From NCBI RefSeq assembly GCF_020991125.1, contig NZ_CP087715.1, positions 957,501 to 1,021,500 of the forward strand: DNA of 64,000 nt. Direction: 5' to 3'. Both the position numbers and the translations under genes were made by a program. The notes under the pieces were generated by a model. That model had not been told where the DNA came from. It did not search any database and worked only from the letters and a program-made list of their open reading frames with translations. Shown piece after piece: positions 13,633 to 23,557 of this stretch; position 1 is the stretch's first letter, and each line of letters starts with the position of its first letter. Source of the DNA: Microbulbifer celer. Its GTDB lineage: Bacteria; Pseudomonadota; Gammaproteobacteria; Pseudomonadales; Cellvibrionaceae.

Positions 13633-13978
13633 CGTCTTGTCTCCTACCGGATTGATCGCGGCGCCGATGCTACCCGAAGCGCCAAAAAAATGCGAAACAT
13701 GCAGTGCCTGCCTCAATGGTCAGCAGTTTGAGTGTAAAGTGATCAAATGGTGTTGAGATAATGCCGTTTGATCAGATGGCTGCATTTTTCGGTGCTAGTC
13801 GTAGGCGTTTCGAGACGCTACAATCGCGCCCCGAAATCGGGTGGGGTATGCCCACTCGCTGGGTAAACCTCCAAGAATAATCCCCCCAGACCGAACATCT
13901 TGCCAATACCGCTTGCTCTGCAAGGAGCTGGCGTGTTGCCGCAGGGTCCTGGCTTCCCGCTATTCACAGAGGATTGTA
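13633..13978. promoter_or_regulatory. pyrC/argG divergent control region
   Basis: This 346-base divergent gap contains a perfect inverted repeat TGATCAAA (13740-13747) / TTTGATCA (13767-13774), with half-sites 27 bases apart, a plausible operator. A weak -10-like TACAAT (13819-13824) faces argG. The argG Shine-Dalgarno AGAGGA is near 13967-13973. No gene is seen. Confidence 0.4.
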
Positions 13979-15199
13979 ATGAGCAAAATCGATAAGGTGG
14001 TATTGGCGTATTCCGGTGGACTGGATACTTCTGTAATCGTTCGCTGGCTGCAGGATACCTACGACTGTGAGGTGGTTACCTTTACCGCGGATATCGGTCA
14101 GGGAGAAGAAGTTGAGCCCGCCCGCGCCAAAGCAGAAGCGCTGGGCGTGAAGGAAATCTACATCGACGATCTGCGCGAAGAGTTCGTGCGCGACTATGTA
14201 TTCCCGATGTTTCGCGCCAACACCATCTATGAAGGCGAGTACCTGCTGGGCACCTCCATCGCCCGTCCATTGATTGCCAAGCGCCTGATCGAGATCGCCA
14301 ATGAAACCGGTGCTGATGCCATTTCCCATGGCGCCACGGGTAAAGGTAACGATCAGGTACGCTTTGAATTGGGCGCCTACGCTCTGAAGCCGGGCATCCA
14401 GGTGATTGCCCCCTGGCGCGAGTGGGATCTCAACTCCCGCGAAAAACTGATGGAATACTGCGAGCAGCACAAAATTCCCGTGGACTTCTCCGGCAAGAAG
14501 AAAAAGTCCCCGTACTCCATGGATGCCAACCTGCTGCACATTTCCTACGAGGGCGGTGTGCTGGAAGAACCCTGGGCGGAAGCCGAAGAAGAGATGTGGC
14601 GCTGGAGTGTCAGCCCCGAAGCGGCACCGGATCAGCCGACCTATATCACCCTGCAGTACAAAGGCGGCGACCCGGTCGCCATCGATGGTGAGGAAATGAG
14701 CCCCGCCGCACTGCTGGAAAAACTGAACAAGCTGGGCGGTGCCAATGGCATCGGCCGTCTCGATATCGTCGAGAATCGCTATGTGGGCATGAAGTCCCGC
14801 GGCTGTTACGAAACCCCGGGTGGCACCATTCTGCTCAAGGCCCACCGCGCGATCGAATCCATCACGCTGGACCGCGAAGTGGCGCATCTGAAAGACGAGC
14901 TGATGCCGCGCTACGCGAAGCTGATTTACAACGGTTACTGGTGGTCTCCCGAGCGCGAGATGCTGCAGGCGGCCATTGACCAGTCCCAGTCCGTGGTAAA
15001 CGGGGAAGTGCGTCTGAAACTATACAAAGGCAGCGTGACTGCAGTAGGGCGCCGCTCTGAAGACAGTCTGTTCGATGAGCGCATTGCAACCTTTGAAGAT
15101 GACGCTGGCGCTTATGATCAGAAAGACGCCGAGGGTTTCATCAAATTGAACGCCTTGCGCCTGCGCATTGCGGCAGGTAAAGGCCGCGACTTGATCTAA
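13979..15199 (+). CDS. argG: Argininosuccinate synthase
   Basis: ArgG condenses citrulline and aspartate with ATP to argininosuccinate. The ATG at 13979 follows AGAGGA and gives 406 residues; the longer frame from 13841 is spurious. The ATP pyrophosphatase loop [10 protein letters not shown] is at about residues 11-20, followed by [18 protein letters not shown] and DISYEGG-type blocks characteristic of the family. Monocistronic; an FNR-like box for the next operon overlaps its stop codon. Confidence 0.97.
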   Translation: MSKIDKVVLAYSGGLDTSVIVRWLQDTYDCEVVTFTADIGQGEEVEPARAKAEALGVKEIYIDDLREEFVRDYVFPMFRANTIYEGEYLLGTSIARPLIAKRLIEIANETGADAISHGATGKGNDQVRFELGAYALKPGIQVIAPWREWDLNSREKLMEYCEQHKIPVDFSGKKKKSPYSMDANLLHISYEGGVLEEPWAEAEEEMWRWSVSPEAAPDQPTYITLQYKGGDPVAIDGEEMSPAALLEKLNKLGGANGIGRLDIVENRYVGMKSRGCYETPGGTILLKAHRAIESITLDREVAHLKDELMPRYAKLIYNGYWWSPEREMLQAAIDQSQSVVNGEVRLKLYKGSVTAVGRRSEDSLFDERIATFEDDAGAYDQKDAEGFIKLNALRLRIAAGKGRDLI

Positions 15200-15204
15200 A
15201 TCAG
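15191..15204 (+). promoter_or_regulatory. Candidate FNR/Anr box upstream of ccoN
   Basis: TTGATCTAAATCAG matches the FNR/Anr consensus TTGAT-N4-ATCAA at 9 of 10 defined positions. It lies about 140 bases before ccoN and overlaps the argG stop codon. A 9-bp hairpin (GCGACGATT/AATCGTCGC, 15211-15238) without a T tract follows. Oxygen-responsive control of cbb3 oxidase operons is well known; the site itself is inferred. Confidence 0.5.
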
Positions 15205-15343
15205 TCACGAGCGACGATTGATGCGTTTAAATCGTCGCCTCGCGACCGGTCCCGTCTACGGTGAAGGGGATAGCCGCTATTTTAAGGGCGGGGTCTTGCG
15301 TGTCTGACGGAAACGAATCTCAAAAAGCAACGGAAGTAACACA

Positions 15344-16810
15344 ATGACGACTACGGTGGCAGAGACCGGCAAGTTGCCGGACTATGACTACAACATCGTG
15401 CGCCAGTTCACCATCATGTCGGTGGTCTGGGGTATTGTTGGCATGGGTGTCGGCGTATTGATCGCCGCGCAGCTGGCATGGCCCGCACTGAATGATATCT
15501 GGCAACCTTTCACGCATTTCGGACGTCTCAGACCGCTGCACACCAATGGTGTGATCTTTGCGTTTGGTGGCAGCGTACTGTTTGCAACCTCCTATTACGT
15601 GGTCCAGCGCACCTGCCAGACACGGCTGTGGGGCGGTTGGATGATCCCGTTCACCTTCTGGGGATGGCAGGTGGTCATTCTCGGCGCGATCATAACCCTG
15701 CCCCAGGGGATTACCTCCACAAAAGAATATGCCGAGCTGGAGTGGCCTCTGGACATCCTGATCGCACTGATCTGGATTGCCTATGCGCTGGTGTTCTTTG
15801 GCACCATTGCCAAGCGTCGCACCTCCCACATTTACGTGGCCAACTGGTTCTTCGGTGCTTACATCATCACGATTGCGGTGCTGCATATCGTCAATAACCT
15901 GGCGGTGCCGATCAGTGCGGACTCATGGAAAGCCTATTCCATGTATTCCGGCACCAAGGACGCGATGATCCAGTGGTGGTACGGGCACAATGCTGTGGGC
16001 TTCTTCCTCACCGCGGCCTTCCTCGGCATCATGTATTACTTCGTGCCCAAGCAGGCTGGCCGGCCGGTATATTCCTACCAGCTGTCCATCGTGCACTTCT
16101 GGGCGTTGATCTCCATTTACGTCTGGGCCGGTGGTCACCATCTGCATTACTCCGCGCTGCCGGACTGGACCCAGAGCCTGGCGATGGTGATGTCCGTGAT
16201 CCTGCTGGCGCCCTCCTGGGGTGGCATGATCAACGGCATCATGACCCTGTCCGGTGCCTGGCACAAACTGCGCACCGACCCGACCCTGCGCTTCCTGGTG
16301 GTATCTCTGTCCTTCTACGGTATGTCCACCTTCGAAGGCCCGATGATGTCCATCAAGACCGTGAACGCTCTGTCCCACAACACAGACTGGACGATTGGCC
16401 ACGTGCACTCCGGTGCTCTCGGCTGGGTGGCAATGATTTCCATCGGTGCCCTGTATCACCTGGTGCCGGTACTGTGGCATCGCAAGGAAATGTACAGCGT
16501 GAAATTGATTAACGCACATTTCTGGCTCGCCACCGTGGGCACTGTGCTGTACATCGCAGCTATGTGGGTCAACGGTATTACCCAGGGCCTGATGTGGCGT
16601 GCCTTCAACGCCGACGGCACCCTGACTTACAGCTTTGTTGAAAGCGTGATTGCCAGCCATCCGGGTTACATCGTGCGCTGGCTGGGTGGTGCCTTCTTCC
16701 TGACCGGCATGTTCCTGATGGCGTACAACGTATTCCGCACCATCACAGATGAGCCCGAGGAAGACGAAGTGCGTCACGATGAAAATCTGCCTGTAGCGAA
16801 GTCGGCATAA
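15344..16810 (+). CDS. ccoN: cbb3-type cytochrome c oxidase subunit I
   Basis: CcoN is the catalytic heme-copper subunit that reduces O2 with high affinity in the inner membrane. It has 488 residues with about 12 membrane segments. Conserved ligand blocks are visible: [11 protein letters not shown] (low-spin heme His), WAGGHHLHY (CuB histidines) and [12 protein letters not shown] near the C-terminal third. It is the first gene of an uninterrupted ccoNOQP-GHIS set, preceded by a candidate FNR box. Confidence 0.98.
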   Translation: MTTTVAETGKLPDYDYNIVRQFTIMSVVWGIVGMGVGVLIAAQLAWPALNDIWQPFTHFGRLRPLHTNGVIFAFGGSVLFATSYYVVQRTCQTRLWGGWMIPFTFWGWQVVILGAIITLPQGITSTKEYAELEWPLDILIALIWIAYALVFFGTIAKRRTSHIYVANWFFGAYIITIAVLHIVNNLAVPISADSWKAYSMYSGTKDAMIQWWYGHNAVGFFLTAAFLGIMYYFVPKQAGRPVYSYQLSIVHFWALISIYVWAGGHHLHYSALPDWTQSLAMVMSVILLAPSWGGMINGIMTLSGAWHKLRTDPTLRFLVVSLSFYGMSTFEGPMMSIKTVNALSHNTDWTIGHVHSGALGWVAMISIGALYHLVPVLWHRKEMYSVKLINAHFWLATVGTVLYIAAMWVNGITQGLMWRAFNADGTLTYSFVESVIASHPGYIVRWLGGAFFLTGMFLMAYNVFRTITDEPEEDEVRHDENLPVAKSA

Positions 16811-16822
16811 GGGGAACGAATC

Positions 16823-17440
16823 GTGAAGAATCATGACATCGTAGAAAAAAACATCGGCCTGATGATTGTGCTGATCGTGGTAGCGATCAGCTTCGGTGGC
16901 CTGGTAGAAATCGTTCCACAGTTTTTTACCACCAACAACAACGAGCCAATTGCCGGTCTTGAGCCGCTGGGCCCGGTAGAGCTTGAAGGGCGTGATATCT
17001 ATATCCGCGAAGGCTGTCACGTGTGCCATACGCAGATGATTCGCCCGTTGCGTGCGGAGGTGGAGCGTTACGGCCATTACTCCATGGCGCAGGAGTATGT
17101 GTATGACCACCCGTTCCTGTGGGGGTCAAAGCGTACCGGCCCGGATCTGGCCCGTGTCGGTGGCCGTTACTCTGATGAGTGGCATCGTGCGCATATGTAC
17201 AACCCGCGCAACGTGGTGCCGGAATCCATCATGCCGTCATACCCGTGGCTGTTTGACAACGTGGTGACCGGTGAGCATACCGCGGACAAGATGCGTGCAT
17301 TGCGAGTAACCGGTGTGCCTTACACCGATGAAGATATCGCCAATGCCAGCAAACCTTTTATTGGCGGTCGCGTAACGGAAATTGATGCGTTGGTGGCCTA
17401 CCTGCAGCAGCTGGGCACTCTGGTGCAGCAGAAACGCTAA
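16823..17440 (+). CDS. ccoO: cbb3-type cytochrome c oxidase subunit II (monoheme)
   Basis: CcoO is a membrane-anchored mono-heme cytochrome c that passes electrons to CcoN. It starts at a GTG preceded by GGGGAA. It has one N-terminal membrane helix ([19 protein letters not shown]), the heme-binding CHVCH in [15 protein letters not shown] and an axial Met candidate in [12 protein letters not shown]. The length of 205 residues is normal and the gene is 12 bases from ccoN. Confidence 0.97.
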   Translation: MKNHDIVEKNIGLMIVLIVVAISFGGLVEIVPQFFTTNNNEPIAGLEPLGPVELEGRDIYIREGCHVCHTQMIRPLRAEVERYGHYSMAQEYVYDHPFLWGSKRTGPDLARVGGRYSDEWHRAHMYNPRNVVPESIMPSYPWLFDNVVTGEHTADKMRALRVTGVPYTDEDIANASKPFIGGRVTEIDALVAYLQQLGTLVQQKR

Positions 17441-17453
17441 GGGCGGACTTAAC

Positions 17454-17678
17454 GTGGATATCAACGTATTGCGGCAAATCGGTGTGGTGCTTGGCGCCGT
17501 TGCGTTTCTGGCAATCTGCTGGTGGGCCTTCTCGCCCAAGCGTAAAAAGCGCTTTGAAGAGGACGCCAAATTGCCATTTGCTGACGAACAGGAATCAACA
17601 AAAGAGGACGCTCAAAAGAGCGAATCCCGCTCCGGCGATGAAGACGGAGCCAAACAGGAACAGGGGCAAGACAAATGA
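17454..17678 (+). CDS. ccoQ: cbb3-type cytochrome oxidase subunit CcoQ
   Basis: CcoQ is a small single-helix protein that stabilises the cbb3 complex. The GTG at 17454 gives 74 residues. The helix IGVVLGAVAFLAICWWAFSP is followed by the typical basic KRKKRFEEDAKLPF and an unusually long Glu/Ser/Lys-rich cytoplasmic tail. Its stop overlaps the ccoP start (ATGA). Confidence 0.92.
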   Translation: MDINVLRQIGVVLGAVAFLAICWWAFSPKRKKRFEEDAKLPFADEQESTKEDAQKSESRSGDEDGAKQEQGQDK

Positions 17679-18583
17679 GTACAGGTTGGAGTATCTGGGT
17701 AATTGTGCTCACCCTTACCAATCTCGCGCTGGTGACCTGGGTGTTGTTTGCCAACCGCAAGGTGGCAGTGGACGACCAGGAAGACCCGGAGAACCGGACC
17801 ACTGGCCACGTCTATGACGGCATCGAAGAGTATGACAACCCACTGCCCAAATGGTGGTTTCTGCTCTTCATTCTGACTCTGGTTTTCTCGGCGGCTTACC
17901 TGGTTATCTACCCGGGTATGGGTAACTTCAAAGGCATCGCCGGCTGGACCTCAGTAGGTGCCTTGAAAGCGGATCAGGCCAAGGCTCAGGCGGAATTCAA
18001 GGATACCTTTGGCCAGTATGTTGACCAGCCGATTGAGAAGATCGCGGAGAGTCGCGAAGCGCTGAAAATGGGCGCACGTATCTTTGCCAACAACTGTTCT
18101 GTTTGTCACGGTGCGGACGGCGGTGGCAACTACGGCTTCCCGAACCTGACCGACAACGACTGGTTGTATGGCGGTACCCCGGAAAAAATCCTTGAGACCC
18201 TGCATGAGGGGCGCAAGGGGTTGATGCCTCCTCAAGGGCCGGTAATCGGCGAAGAGGGCGTCAAGAACGCGACGGAGTATGTGCTGAGCCTCAATGGGCT
18301 GGAACACGACGCCGCCATGGCCGCGGAAGGCAAAGAGGTGTTCGGTACCGTGTGCATGGCCTGTCACGGCGTGGACGGCAAAGGCAACCAGTCTCTGGGC
18401 GCTCCCAACCTGACCGACAATATCTGGCTCTACGGCAGCAGCCGCGAAGAGATTCAGCACACCATTCGCGGTGGGCGCAGCAACGAGATGCCGTCGCAGA
18501 AAGACAAACTGCGTGAAGACAAGATCCGTCTGGTGGCAGCCTATGTCTACAGCCTGTCGCGCCAGGAAGAAGTGCAGCAGTAA
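17675..18583 (+). CDS. ccoP: cbb3-type cytochrome c oxidase subunit III (diheme)
   Basis: CcoP is the entry cytochrome of the complex. It has an N-terminal helix (about 4-24), the NPLPKWWF segment, a second helix, then two cytochrome c domains with heme motifs CSVCH (about residue 146) and CMACH (about 227). The length of 302 residues is typical. It overlaps ccoQ by 4 bases, implying translational coupling. Confidence 0.97.
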   Translation: MSTGWSIWVIVLTLTNLALVTWVLFANRKVAVDDQEDPENRTTGHVYDGIEEYDNPLPKWWFLLFILTLVFSAAYLVIYPGMGNFKGIAGWTSVGALKADQAKAQAEFKDTFGQYVDQPIEKIAESREALKMGARIFANNCSVCHGADGGGNYGFPNLTDNDWLYGGTPEKILETLHEGRKGLMPPQGPVIGEEGVKNATEYVLSLNGLEHDAAMAAEGKEVFGTVCMACHGVDGKGNQSLGAPNLTDNIWLYGSSREEIQHTIRGGRSNEMPSQKDKLREDKIRLVAAYVYSLSRQEEVQQ

Positions 18584-18743
18584 AGGCTTCTGGGTAAGTT
18601 TGATAGCGCAATACAAAGGAGGGGCGGCGACCTTGTGTCGCTGCCCTGATTGCCGGGAAGGGCACCGCAGGGAAGAATAACAAGCCTCATTGCAAGTTAC
18701 TGCAGTTACCATCCCGTTCTCAAGTGCGGGTGAGTGAGGTTTT

Positions 18744-20159
18744 GTGAGCGATAGAATTCCAACCCGGGAAGAGCAGGATGGCGACGGTGAAGTTCGTTAC
18801 CGCATGCTCTATGAGTCCGAAGACAAGGTCTACATTCGCCATATCCGTGGCATCTACACCCGCATCCGGAAATATACCGGCCTGCCTTTGCTGTTAGCCT
18901 TTTTCTTTATCCCCTGGCTCAATATCGATGGCCATCAGGCGGTCCATTTTGATCTGCCGGCGCGGAAATTCCATATCCTCTGGACCACCTTTGGGCCCCA
19001 GGATGGCTTCCTGCTGGCCTGGCTGCTGATCATCGCCGCGTTTGCACTTTTCGCGATCACTACCTGGCTTGGGCGCGTCTGGTGTGGCTTCACCTGTCCG
19101 CAGACCGTGTGGACGCTGATGTTCATCTGGGCGGAGCGGGTGTGTGAAGGGGATCGCGCCAAGCGCATGAAGCTGGACCAGGCGCCTTGGAGCGTTGAGA
19201 AGCTACTGCGCAAGGGCGGTACTCATACCATCTGGCTGTTGATCTCCCTGGCGACCGCGCTGGCCTTTGTCGGCTATTTCTACGGTATTCGCGATCTCGT
19301 GGTGGATCTCGCCACCTTCAGCGCGCACCCGCAAGGGGTGTTCTGGGTTGGCTTATTTACTTTCGCCACTTATATGAATGCGGGTTTTATGCGGGAGCAG
19401 GTATGTAAGTACATGTGCCCCTACGCCCGCTTCCAGTCGGTGATGTACGACAAGGATACCCTCGCGGTGTACTATGACACCCGCCGTGGCGAGGCCCGAG
19501 GCCCCCGAAAAAAGGGTACCGATTACAAGGCCGAGGGAATGGGCGACTGTATCGACTGTTACTGGTGTGTGCAGGTCTGCCCGGTGGATATCGATATCCG
19601 TGATGGCATGCAGTACGAATGCATCAACTGCGGCCTGTGCGTGGATGCCTGCAACAGCGTGATGGACAAGATGGAATATCCGCGGGGGCTGATCCGCTTT
19701 ACCTCCGAAGACGAGCTGGAAACCGGAAAGACCCAGTTTGCGCGACCGCGCCTGTTCGGTTATGCGGCCGTCCTGCTGTTGATGATAGGCCTGCTGGCGT
19801 TCCAGGTGGTGGATCGTTCTCCGGTGCAGGCGGAGGTGTTGCGGGACCGCGGTACCCAGATGTATCGCCTGTCTCGGGGCATGGTGCAGAACGTATACCG
19901 GGTCAAGATCACCAATATGGATCAGAGACCCCACGAGTTTGAAGTGCAGATCGAGGGCAAGGAAGGGTACGATTACTCCCTGCGGATGCAGCGTGGGGTG
20001 CGGTTTGCACCCGGAGAAATTTATTCCATCCCTATTCGTGTCAGCGTACCCCGGGAGCAACTGAAAGAAGCCAAGCACGATATTGATATCGTCATCCGTG
20101 CCAAGGATGCCCCGGAGCTGGAAGACCGGCACCGCACCGTATTTATCGGCCCCAAATAA
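18744..20159 (+). CDS. ccoG: cbb3 oxidase assembly ferredoxin CcoG
   Basis: CcoG is a polytopic membrane ferredoxin implicated in copper reduction during cbb3 maturation. It starts at GTG. Several membrane helices, the CGFTCPQTVW block and two [4Fe-4S] clusters in CIDCYWCVQVCPVDI and CINCGLCVDACNSVM are present, with a C-terminal Ig-like (FixG) domain. It has 471 residues. A 160-base gap separates it from ccoP with no ORF. Confidence 0.96.
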   Translation: MSDRIPTREEQDGDGEVRYRMLYESEDKVYIRHIRGIYTRIRKYTGLPLLLAFFFIPWLNIDGHQAVHFDLPARKFHILWTTFGPQDGFLLAWLLIIAAFALFAITTWLGRVWCGFTCPQTVWTLMFIWAERVCEGDRAKRMKLDQAPWSVEKLLRKGGTHTIWLLISLATALAFVGYFYGIRDLVVDLATFSAHPQGVFWVGLFTFATYMNAGFMREQVCKYMCPYARFQSVMYDKDTLAVYYDTRRGEARGPRKKGTDYKAEGMGDCIDCYWCVQVCPVDIDIRDGMQYECINCGLCVDACNSVMDKMEYPRGLIRFTSEDELETGKTQFARPRLFGYAAVLLLMIGLLAFQVVDRSPVQAEVLRDRGTQMYRLSRGMVQNVYRVKITNMDQRPHEFEVQIEGKEGYDYSLRMQRGVRFAPGEIYSIPIRVSVPREQLKEAKHDIDIVIRAKDAPELEDRHRTVFIGPK

Positions 20160-20183
20160 GCAGTATCAGATGGTTAACAGAAC

Positions 20184-20738
20184 ATGGTAAGCGCGCAGGT
20201 GAATCAGAACCGGGATAACAACGAGCAACCGCGTCCCTGGTATCGGGAGATCTGGTTTTGGATTCTCATGGCACCCCTGATCATGGTGGTGATCATGTCA
20301 ACGATCATGGTGTCCATCGCGGTGCGTTATGCCGACGATACGGTCAGTGACACCTATTACAAAGACAGCCGCCTGTACCACTTTATGGCACACCAGGATC
20401 AGCGCGCGGCGGAGCTGGGTATGGCGGGTATGGTCCAGTATGACCCGGTTGAAAAGAGCATCTCCGTCAATCTCAAGGGGGATCTCATTTACCCCGAGCA
20501 GTTGTTGCTGACTTTGAGCCACCCGGTTGAGGCCGATCTGGACACCCATGTCGTGGTGGATCTGCTCGCGCCGGGACGCTATCGTGGACAGCTGAACGAG
20601 ACGCTGCAAAACCGCTGGTACCTGCAGCTTTCTCCAGAACTGGACCCGAAACAGCACGAAAAAGCCGAATGGCGGCTGAAAGGGGAAATCAACTTCAACC
20701 TCGGCAACGGAGCGCCGCTGAATCCCGCTGTCCAATGA
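20184..20738 (+). CDS. ccoH: FixH-family cbb3 assembly protein
   Basis: CcoH is a membrane-anchored assembly or stability factor of cbb3 oxidase. One N-terminal membrane segment follows PWYREIWFWILMAPL, then a periplasmic FixH beta domain with YADDTVSDTYYKD. It has 184 residues. Its stop overlaps the ccoI start at 20735 (ATGA). Confidence 0.92.
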   Translation: MVSAQVNQNRDNNEQPRPWYREIWFWILMAPLIMVVIMSTIMVSIAVRYADDTVSDTYYKDSRLYHFMAHQDQRAAELGMAGMVQYDPVEKSISVNLKGDLIYPEQLLLTLSHPVEADLDTHVVVDLLAPGRYRGQLNETLQNRWYLQLSPELDPKQHEKAEWRLKGEINFNLGNGAPLNPAVQ

Positions 20739-23320
20739 GTGAGCTATCGGGGGCAATCCCCACGGGCACTACCCGGGGCGCCGAGCCCCCCTCCGAAGAC
20801 TGCTATCACTGCGGACTGCCAGTTGCACCGGGCAGCCGCTATTCCGTTCGTATCCAGGGTGCCGATCGCCCCATGTGCTGTCCCGGCTGTGAGGCAGTGG
20901 CAGGGGCTATCGTGGCTGGTGGCCTGGATAACTTCTATCGCTTCCGCGAACGCAGTAATGAGCGTCCCGATGAAGGCGCCATCGACGATCGCTGGTCAGC
21001 CTACGACCTGCCCGAGGTGCAAAGTGCGTTTGTGCGCAATGTAGAGCCATCGCGACACCGTATTGCGAGCCTGCTGGTAGGCGGGATTACCTGTGCTGCA
21101 TGTGTGTGGCTGATCGAAAAGCACCTGGGCCAAATTCCCGGGGTAGAAAAGATCTCCGTTAACGCCAGTACCCAGCGCGCCCAGATTCTGTTCGCGGCGG
21201 ATTCTGTCAGAGTGAGCCAGCTGTTCGCGGGCCTGGCGGAGATCGGCTATCGACCCGCACCCGCAACCGCCGCCAACAGTGAACAATTGATCCAGCAGGA
21301 GCGGCGTGCCTCCATGCGCCGTCTGGGGGTGGCCGGTCTCGGCACCATGCAGGTGATGATGTTTGCCATCGCCCTCTACTTTGGTGCCAGCGATGGTATT
21401 GAGCACCAGTTCGAACAGTTCTTCCGCTGGGTATCCCTGATCGTAGCCACCCCGGTAGTCTGCTACGCCGCACAACCATTCTTTGCCGCCGGCTGGCGCG
21501 GCCTGCGCACCCGTCACCTGACCATGGATGTGCCGGTTTCCCTGGCCATTGGCCTGGCCTACAGCGCCAGCGTCTACGCCACGGTATTCGGTACCGGTGA
21601 GGTCTATTTCGAGTCCGTTTCCATGTTCACTTTCTTTCTGCTGCTGGGGCGCTCGGTGGAAATGCGTGCGCGCCACCGGGCGGGGCTGGCCAGTGGCGGT
21701 CTGGCGCAACTACTGCCTCTGGCGGCAATGCGGCTGGATCCAGACACGCCACTGGGTTCGGGGCAGGCAGAAAATGGCACCGCTGATCGGGTGCAATCGG
21801 TGCCCGTGGCCGCACTCAAACCCGGCGATCATGTACTGCTGCGCCCTGGCGATACCGTACCTGCAGATGGTGAGGTGATCGATGGCGAAAGCGGGGTGGA
21901 TGAATCCCTGTTGAGCGGTGAATCCGCCCTGCAGCAGAAGCGGGTGGGCAGCCACGTATTTGCCGGCAGTGTGAACAGCGATTCCTCGCTGGTGATCAAA
22001 GTGATTGCCGCCGGGGAGGGCACCCGCCTGTCGGCGATCGAGCGACTGGTGGAATCCGCGCAACTGGAAAAGCCCGATCAGGTTGCCCTGGCAGACCGGA
22101 TCGCCGGGCGCTTTGTCGCCGCGGTACTGGTGATTGCCTGTGCGGCGTTCGCCTTCTGGTGGCAGCGGGACCCGTCTGAAGCATTCTGGATCGCGCTTTC
22201 GGTGCTGGTGGTAACCTGCCCCTGTGCGCTCTCCCTGGCCACGCCCGCAGCGCTGGCGGCGGCCACACTGCGCATGCAGCAGCTGGGGCTGCTGGTGGCG
22301 AAAGGCCATGTGCTGGAAGCGCTGCCCCGATTAACTCGGGTGATATTTGATAAAACCGGCACCCTGACCGAGGGTGAACCGCGGCTGGTGCATGTGCACC
22401 TGTTGCGCGATGGATGGGACGCTACCAGGGCAAGAGATGTTTCCGCCGCGCTTGAAGCCCGCAACAACCACCCGCTGGCGCGCGCCTTCCGCCCCTGGAG
22501 CGGTAACCTGAACGCAGTGAAATTGCGCTCGGTGACCGGGAAGGGGGTAGAGGGATGGATTGATGCTCGCTGTTACCGCCTGGGGCGCGTCGAGTTTGCG
22601 CTTGAGCTCGCCGGAGCGCAGTCCCCCGAAAGAGAAACGCGACAATCTGACGCGGTGCAAATGCCCTCGGAAAATGCACAATGGCTAATGCTTGCGGATG
22701 TGGACGGTCCGGTGGCCTGGTTGGGGCTGGGTGATGCGGTGCGGGACTCTGCCGCGTCAGCCGTCACCAGCCTGCAGCGCGAAGGCCTGTCGGCAGAGCT
22801 GTTGAGTGGCGATGCGTCCTCGGAAGTGGCACGTCTGGCCACTGAAGTCGGGTTGACACAATATATCGCCGGGGCCACGCCGGAACACAAGCTCGCCCGC
22901 TTGCAGGCGGCGCAGTCATCCGGAGAGCGGATTCTGATGGTGGGCGATGGCATCAACGATGTGCCGGTGCTGTCCGGTGCCGACGTGTCGGTAGCGATGA
23001 TGAGTGCGGCGGATCTGGCCCAATCCCGCGCGGATGCGATTCTGCTGCAGGGCGACCTGCGGGCACTGCCGCGGGCCTTTGCGCTCGCGCAAAAGTGTCG
23101 CACAATTATTCGCCAGAATCTGGTCTGGGCCATCCTCTACAACCTGTTGGCGCTGCCGCTGGCCTTTATGGGGCTGGTGCCGCCGTGGGCCGCAGCCTTG
23201 GGCATGTCACTCAGCTCGCTGATTGTGGTGGCCAACGCGCTGCGCCTGTCCCGTTGGCAGGACAAGCCAGCAGCGAGCATCACCCGCGCCGGGGAACAAG
23301 CGCAGCGGGCATCCGCGTAA
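20735..23320 (+). CDS. ccoI: Copper-translocating P-type ATPase (CcoI/FixI)
   Basis: CcoI exports copper from the cytosol for the CuB centre of cbb3 oxidase. The ATG at 20735 gives 861 residues. It has an N-terminal cysteine-rich metal-binding region (CYHCGLPV, MCCPGCEA), a heavy-metal-associated domain (GITCAACVW), membrane helices, the SGESALQ actuator loop region, the ion-path motif CPCAL, the phosphorylation site DKTGTLTEG, and the hinge VGDGINDVPVL. The order and overlap with ccoH and ccoS support the assignment over a detoxifying CopA. Confidence 0.96.
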   Translation: MSELSGAIPTGTTRGAEPPSEDCYHCGLPVAPGSRYSVRIQGADRPMCCPGCEAVAGAIVAGGLDNFYRFRERSNERPDEGAIDDRWSAYDLPEVQSAFVRNVEPSRHRIASLLVGGITCAACVWLIEKHLGQIPGVEKISVNASTQRAQILFAADSVRVSQLFAGLAEIGYRPAPATAANSEQLIQQERRASMRRLGVAGLGTMQVMMFAIALYFGASDGIEHQFEQFFRWVSLIVATPVVCYAAQPFFAAGWRGLRTRHLTMDVPVSLAIGLAYSASVYATVFGTGEVYFESVSMFTFFLLLGRSVEMRARHRAGLASGGLAQLLPLAAMRLDPDTPLGSGQAENGTADRVQSVPVAALKPGDHVLLRPGDTVPADGEVIDGESGVDESLLSGESALQQKRVGSHVFAGSVNSDSSLVIKVIAAGEGTRLSAIERLVESAQLEKPDQVALADRIAGRFVAAVLVIACAAFAFWWQRDPSEAFWIALSVLVVTCPCALSLATPAALAAATLRMQQLGLLVAKGHVLEALPRLTRVIFDKTGTLTEGEPRLVHVHLLRDGWDATRARDVSAALEARNNHPLARAFRPWSGNLNAVKLRSVTGKGVEGWIDARCYRLGRVEFALELAGAQSPERETRQSDAVQMPSENAQWLMLADVDGPVAWLGLGDAVRDSAASAVTSLQREGLSAELLSGDASSEVARLATEVGLTQYIAGATPEHKLARLQAAQSSGERILMVGDGINDVPVLSGADVSVAMMSAADLAQSRADAILLQGDLRALPRAFALAQKCRTIIRQNLVWAILYNLLALPLAFMGLVPPWAAALGMSLSSLIVVANALRLSRWQDKPAASITRAGEQAQRASA

Positions 23321-23338
23321 TCAAATCTGAGGTGTTTT

Positions 23339-23557
23339 GTGGACAGTCTTTTCCTGCTGGTTCCCATCGTAATCTTTTTCATCGTGTGCGCGGTAAAGCT
23401 GTTCTTCTGGGCGGTAAACAGCGGTCAGTACGACGATCTTGAGACCGAGGGCCGGCGTATCCTGTTTGACGATGATGAACCTGCCGAACGACCCCGCGAG
23501 GAACAGAAGTCCAGCGCTACCCGTGCAGAGCAGGGCGAGCCGGGAGATAAACCGTAA
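23339..23557 (+). CDS. ccoS: cbb3 oxidase maturation protein CcoS
   Basis: CcoS is a very small membrane protein needed for cofactor insertion into cbb3 oxidase. GTG start, 72 residues. One helix (LFLLVPIVIFFIVCAVKLFFW) is followed by the typical SGQYDDLETEGRRILFDDD motif and a charged tail. The next gene starts immediately after the stop. Confidence 0.94.
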   Translation: MDSLFLLVPIVIFFIVCAVKLFFWAVNSGQYDDLETEGRRILFDDDEPAERPREEQKSSATRAEQGEPGDKP

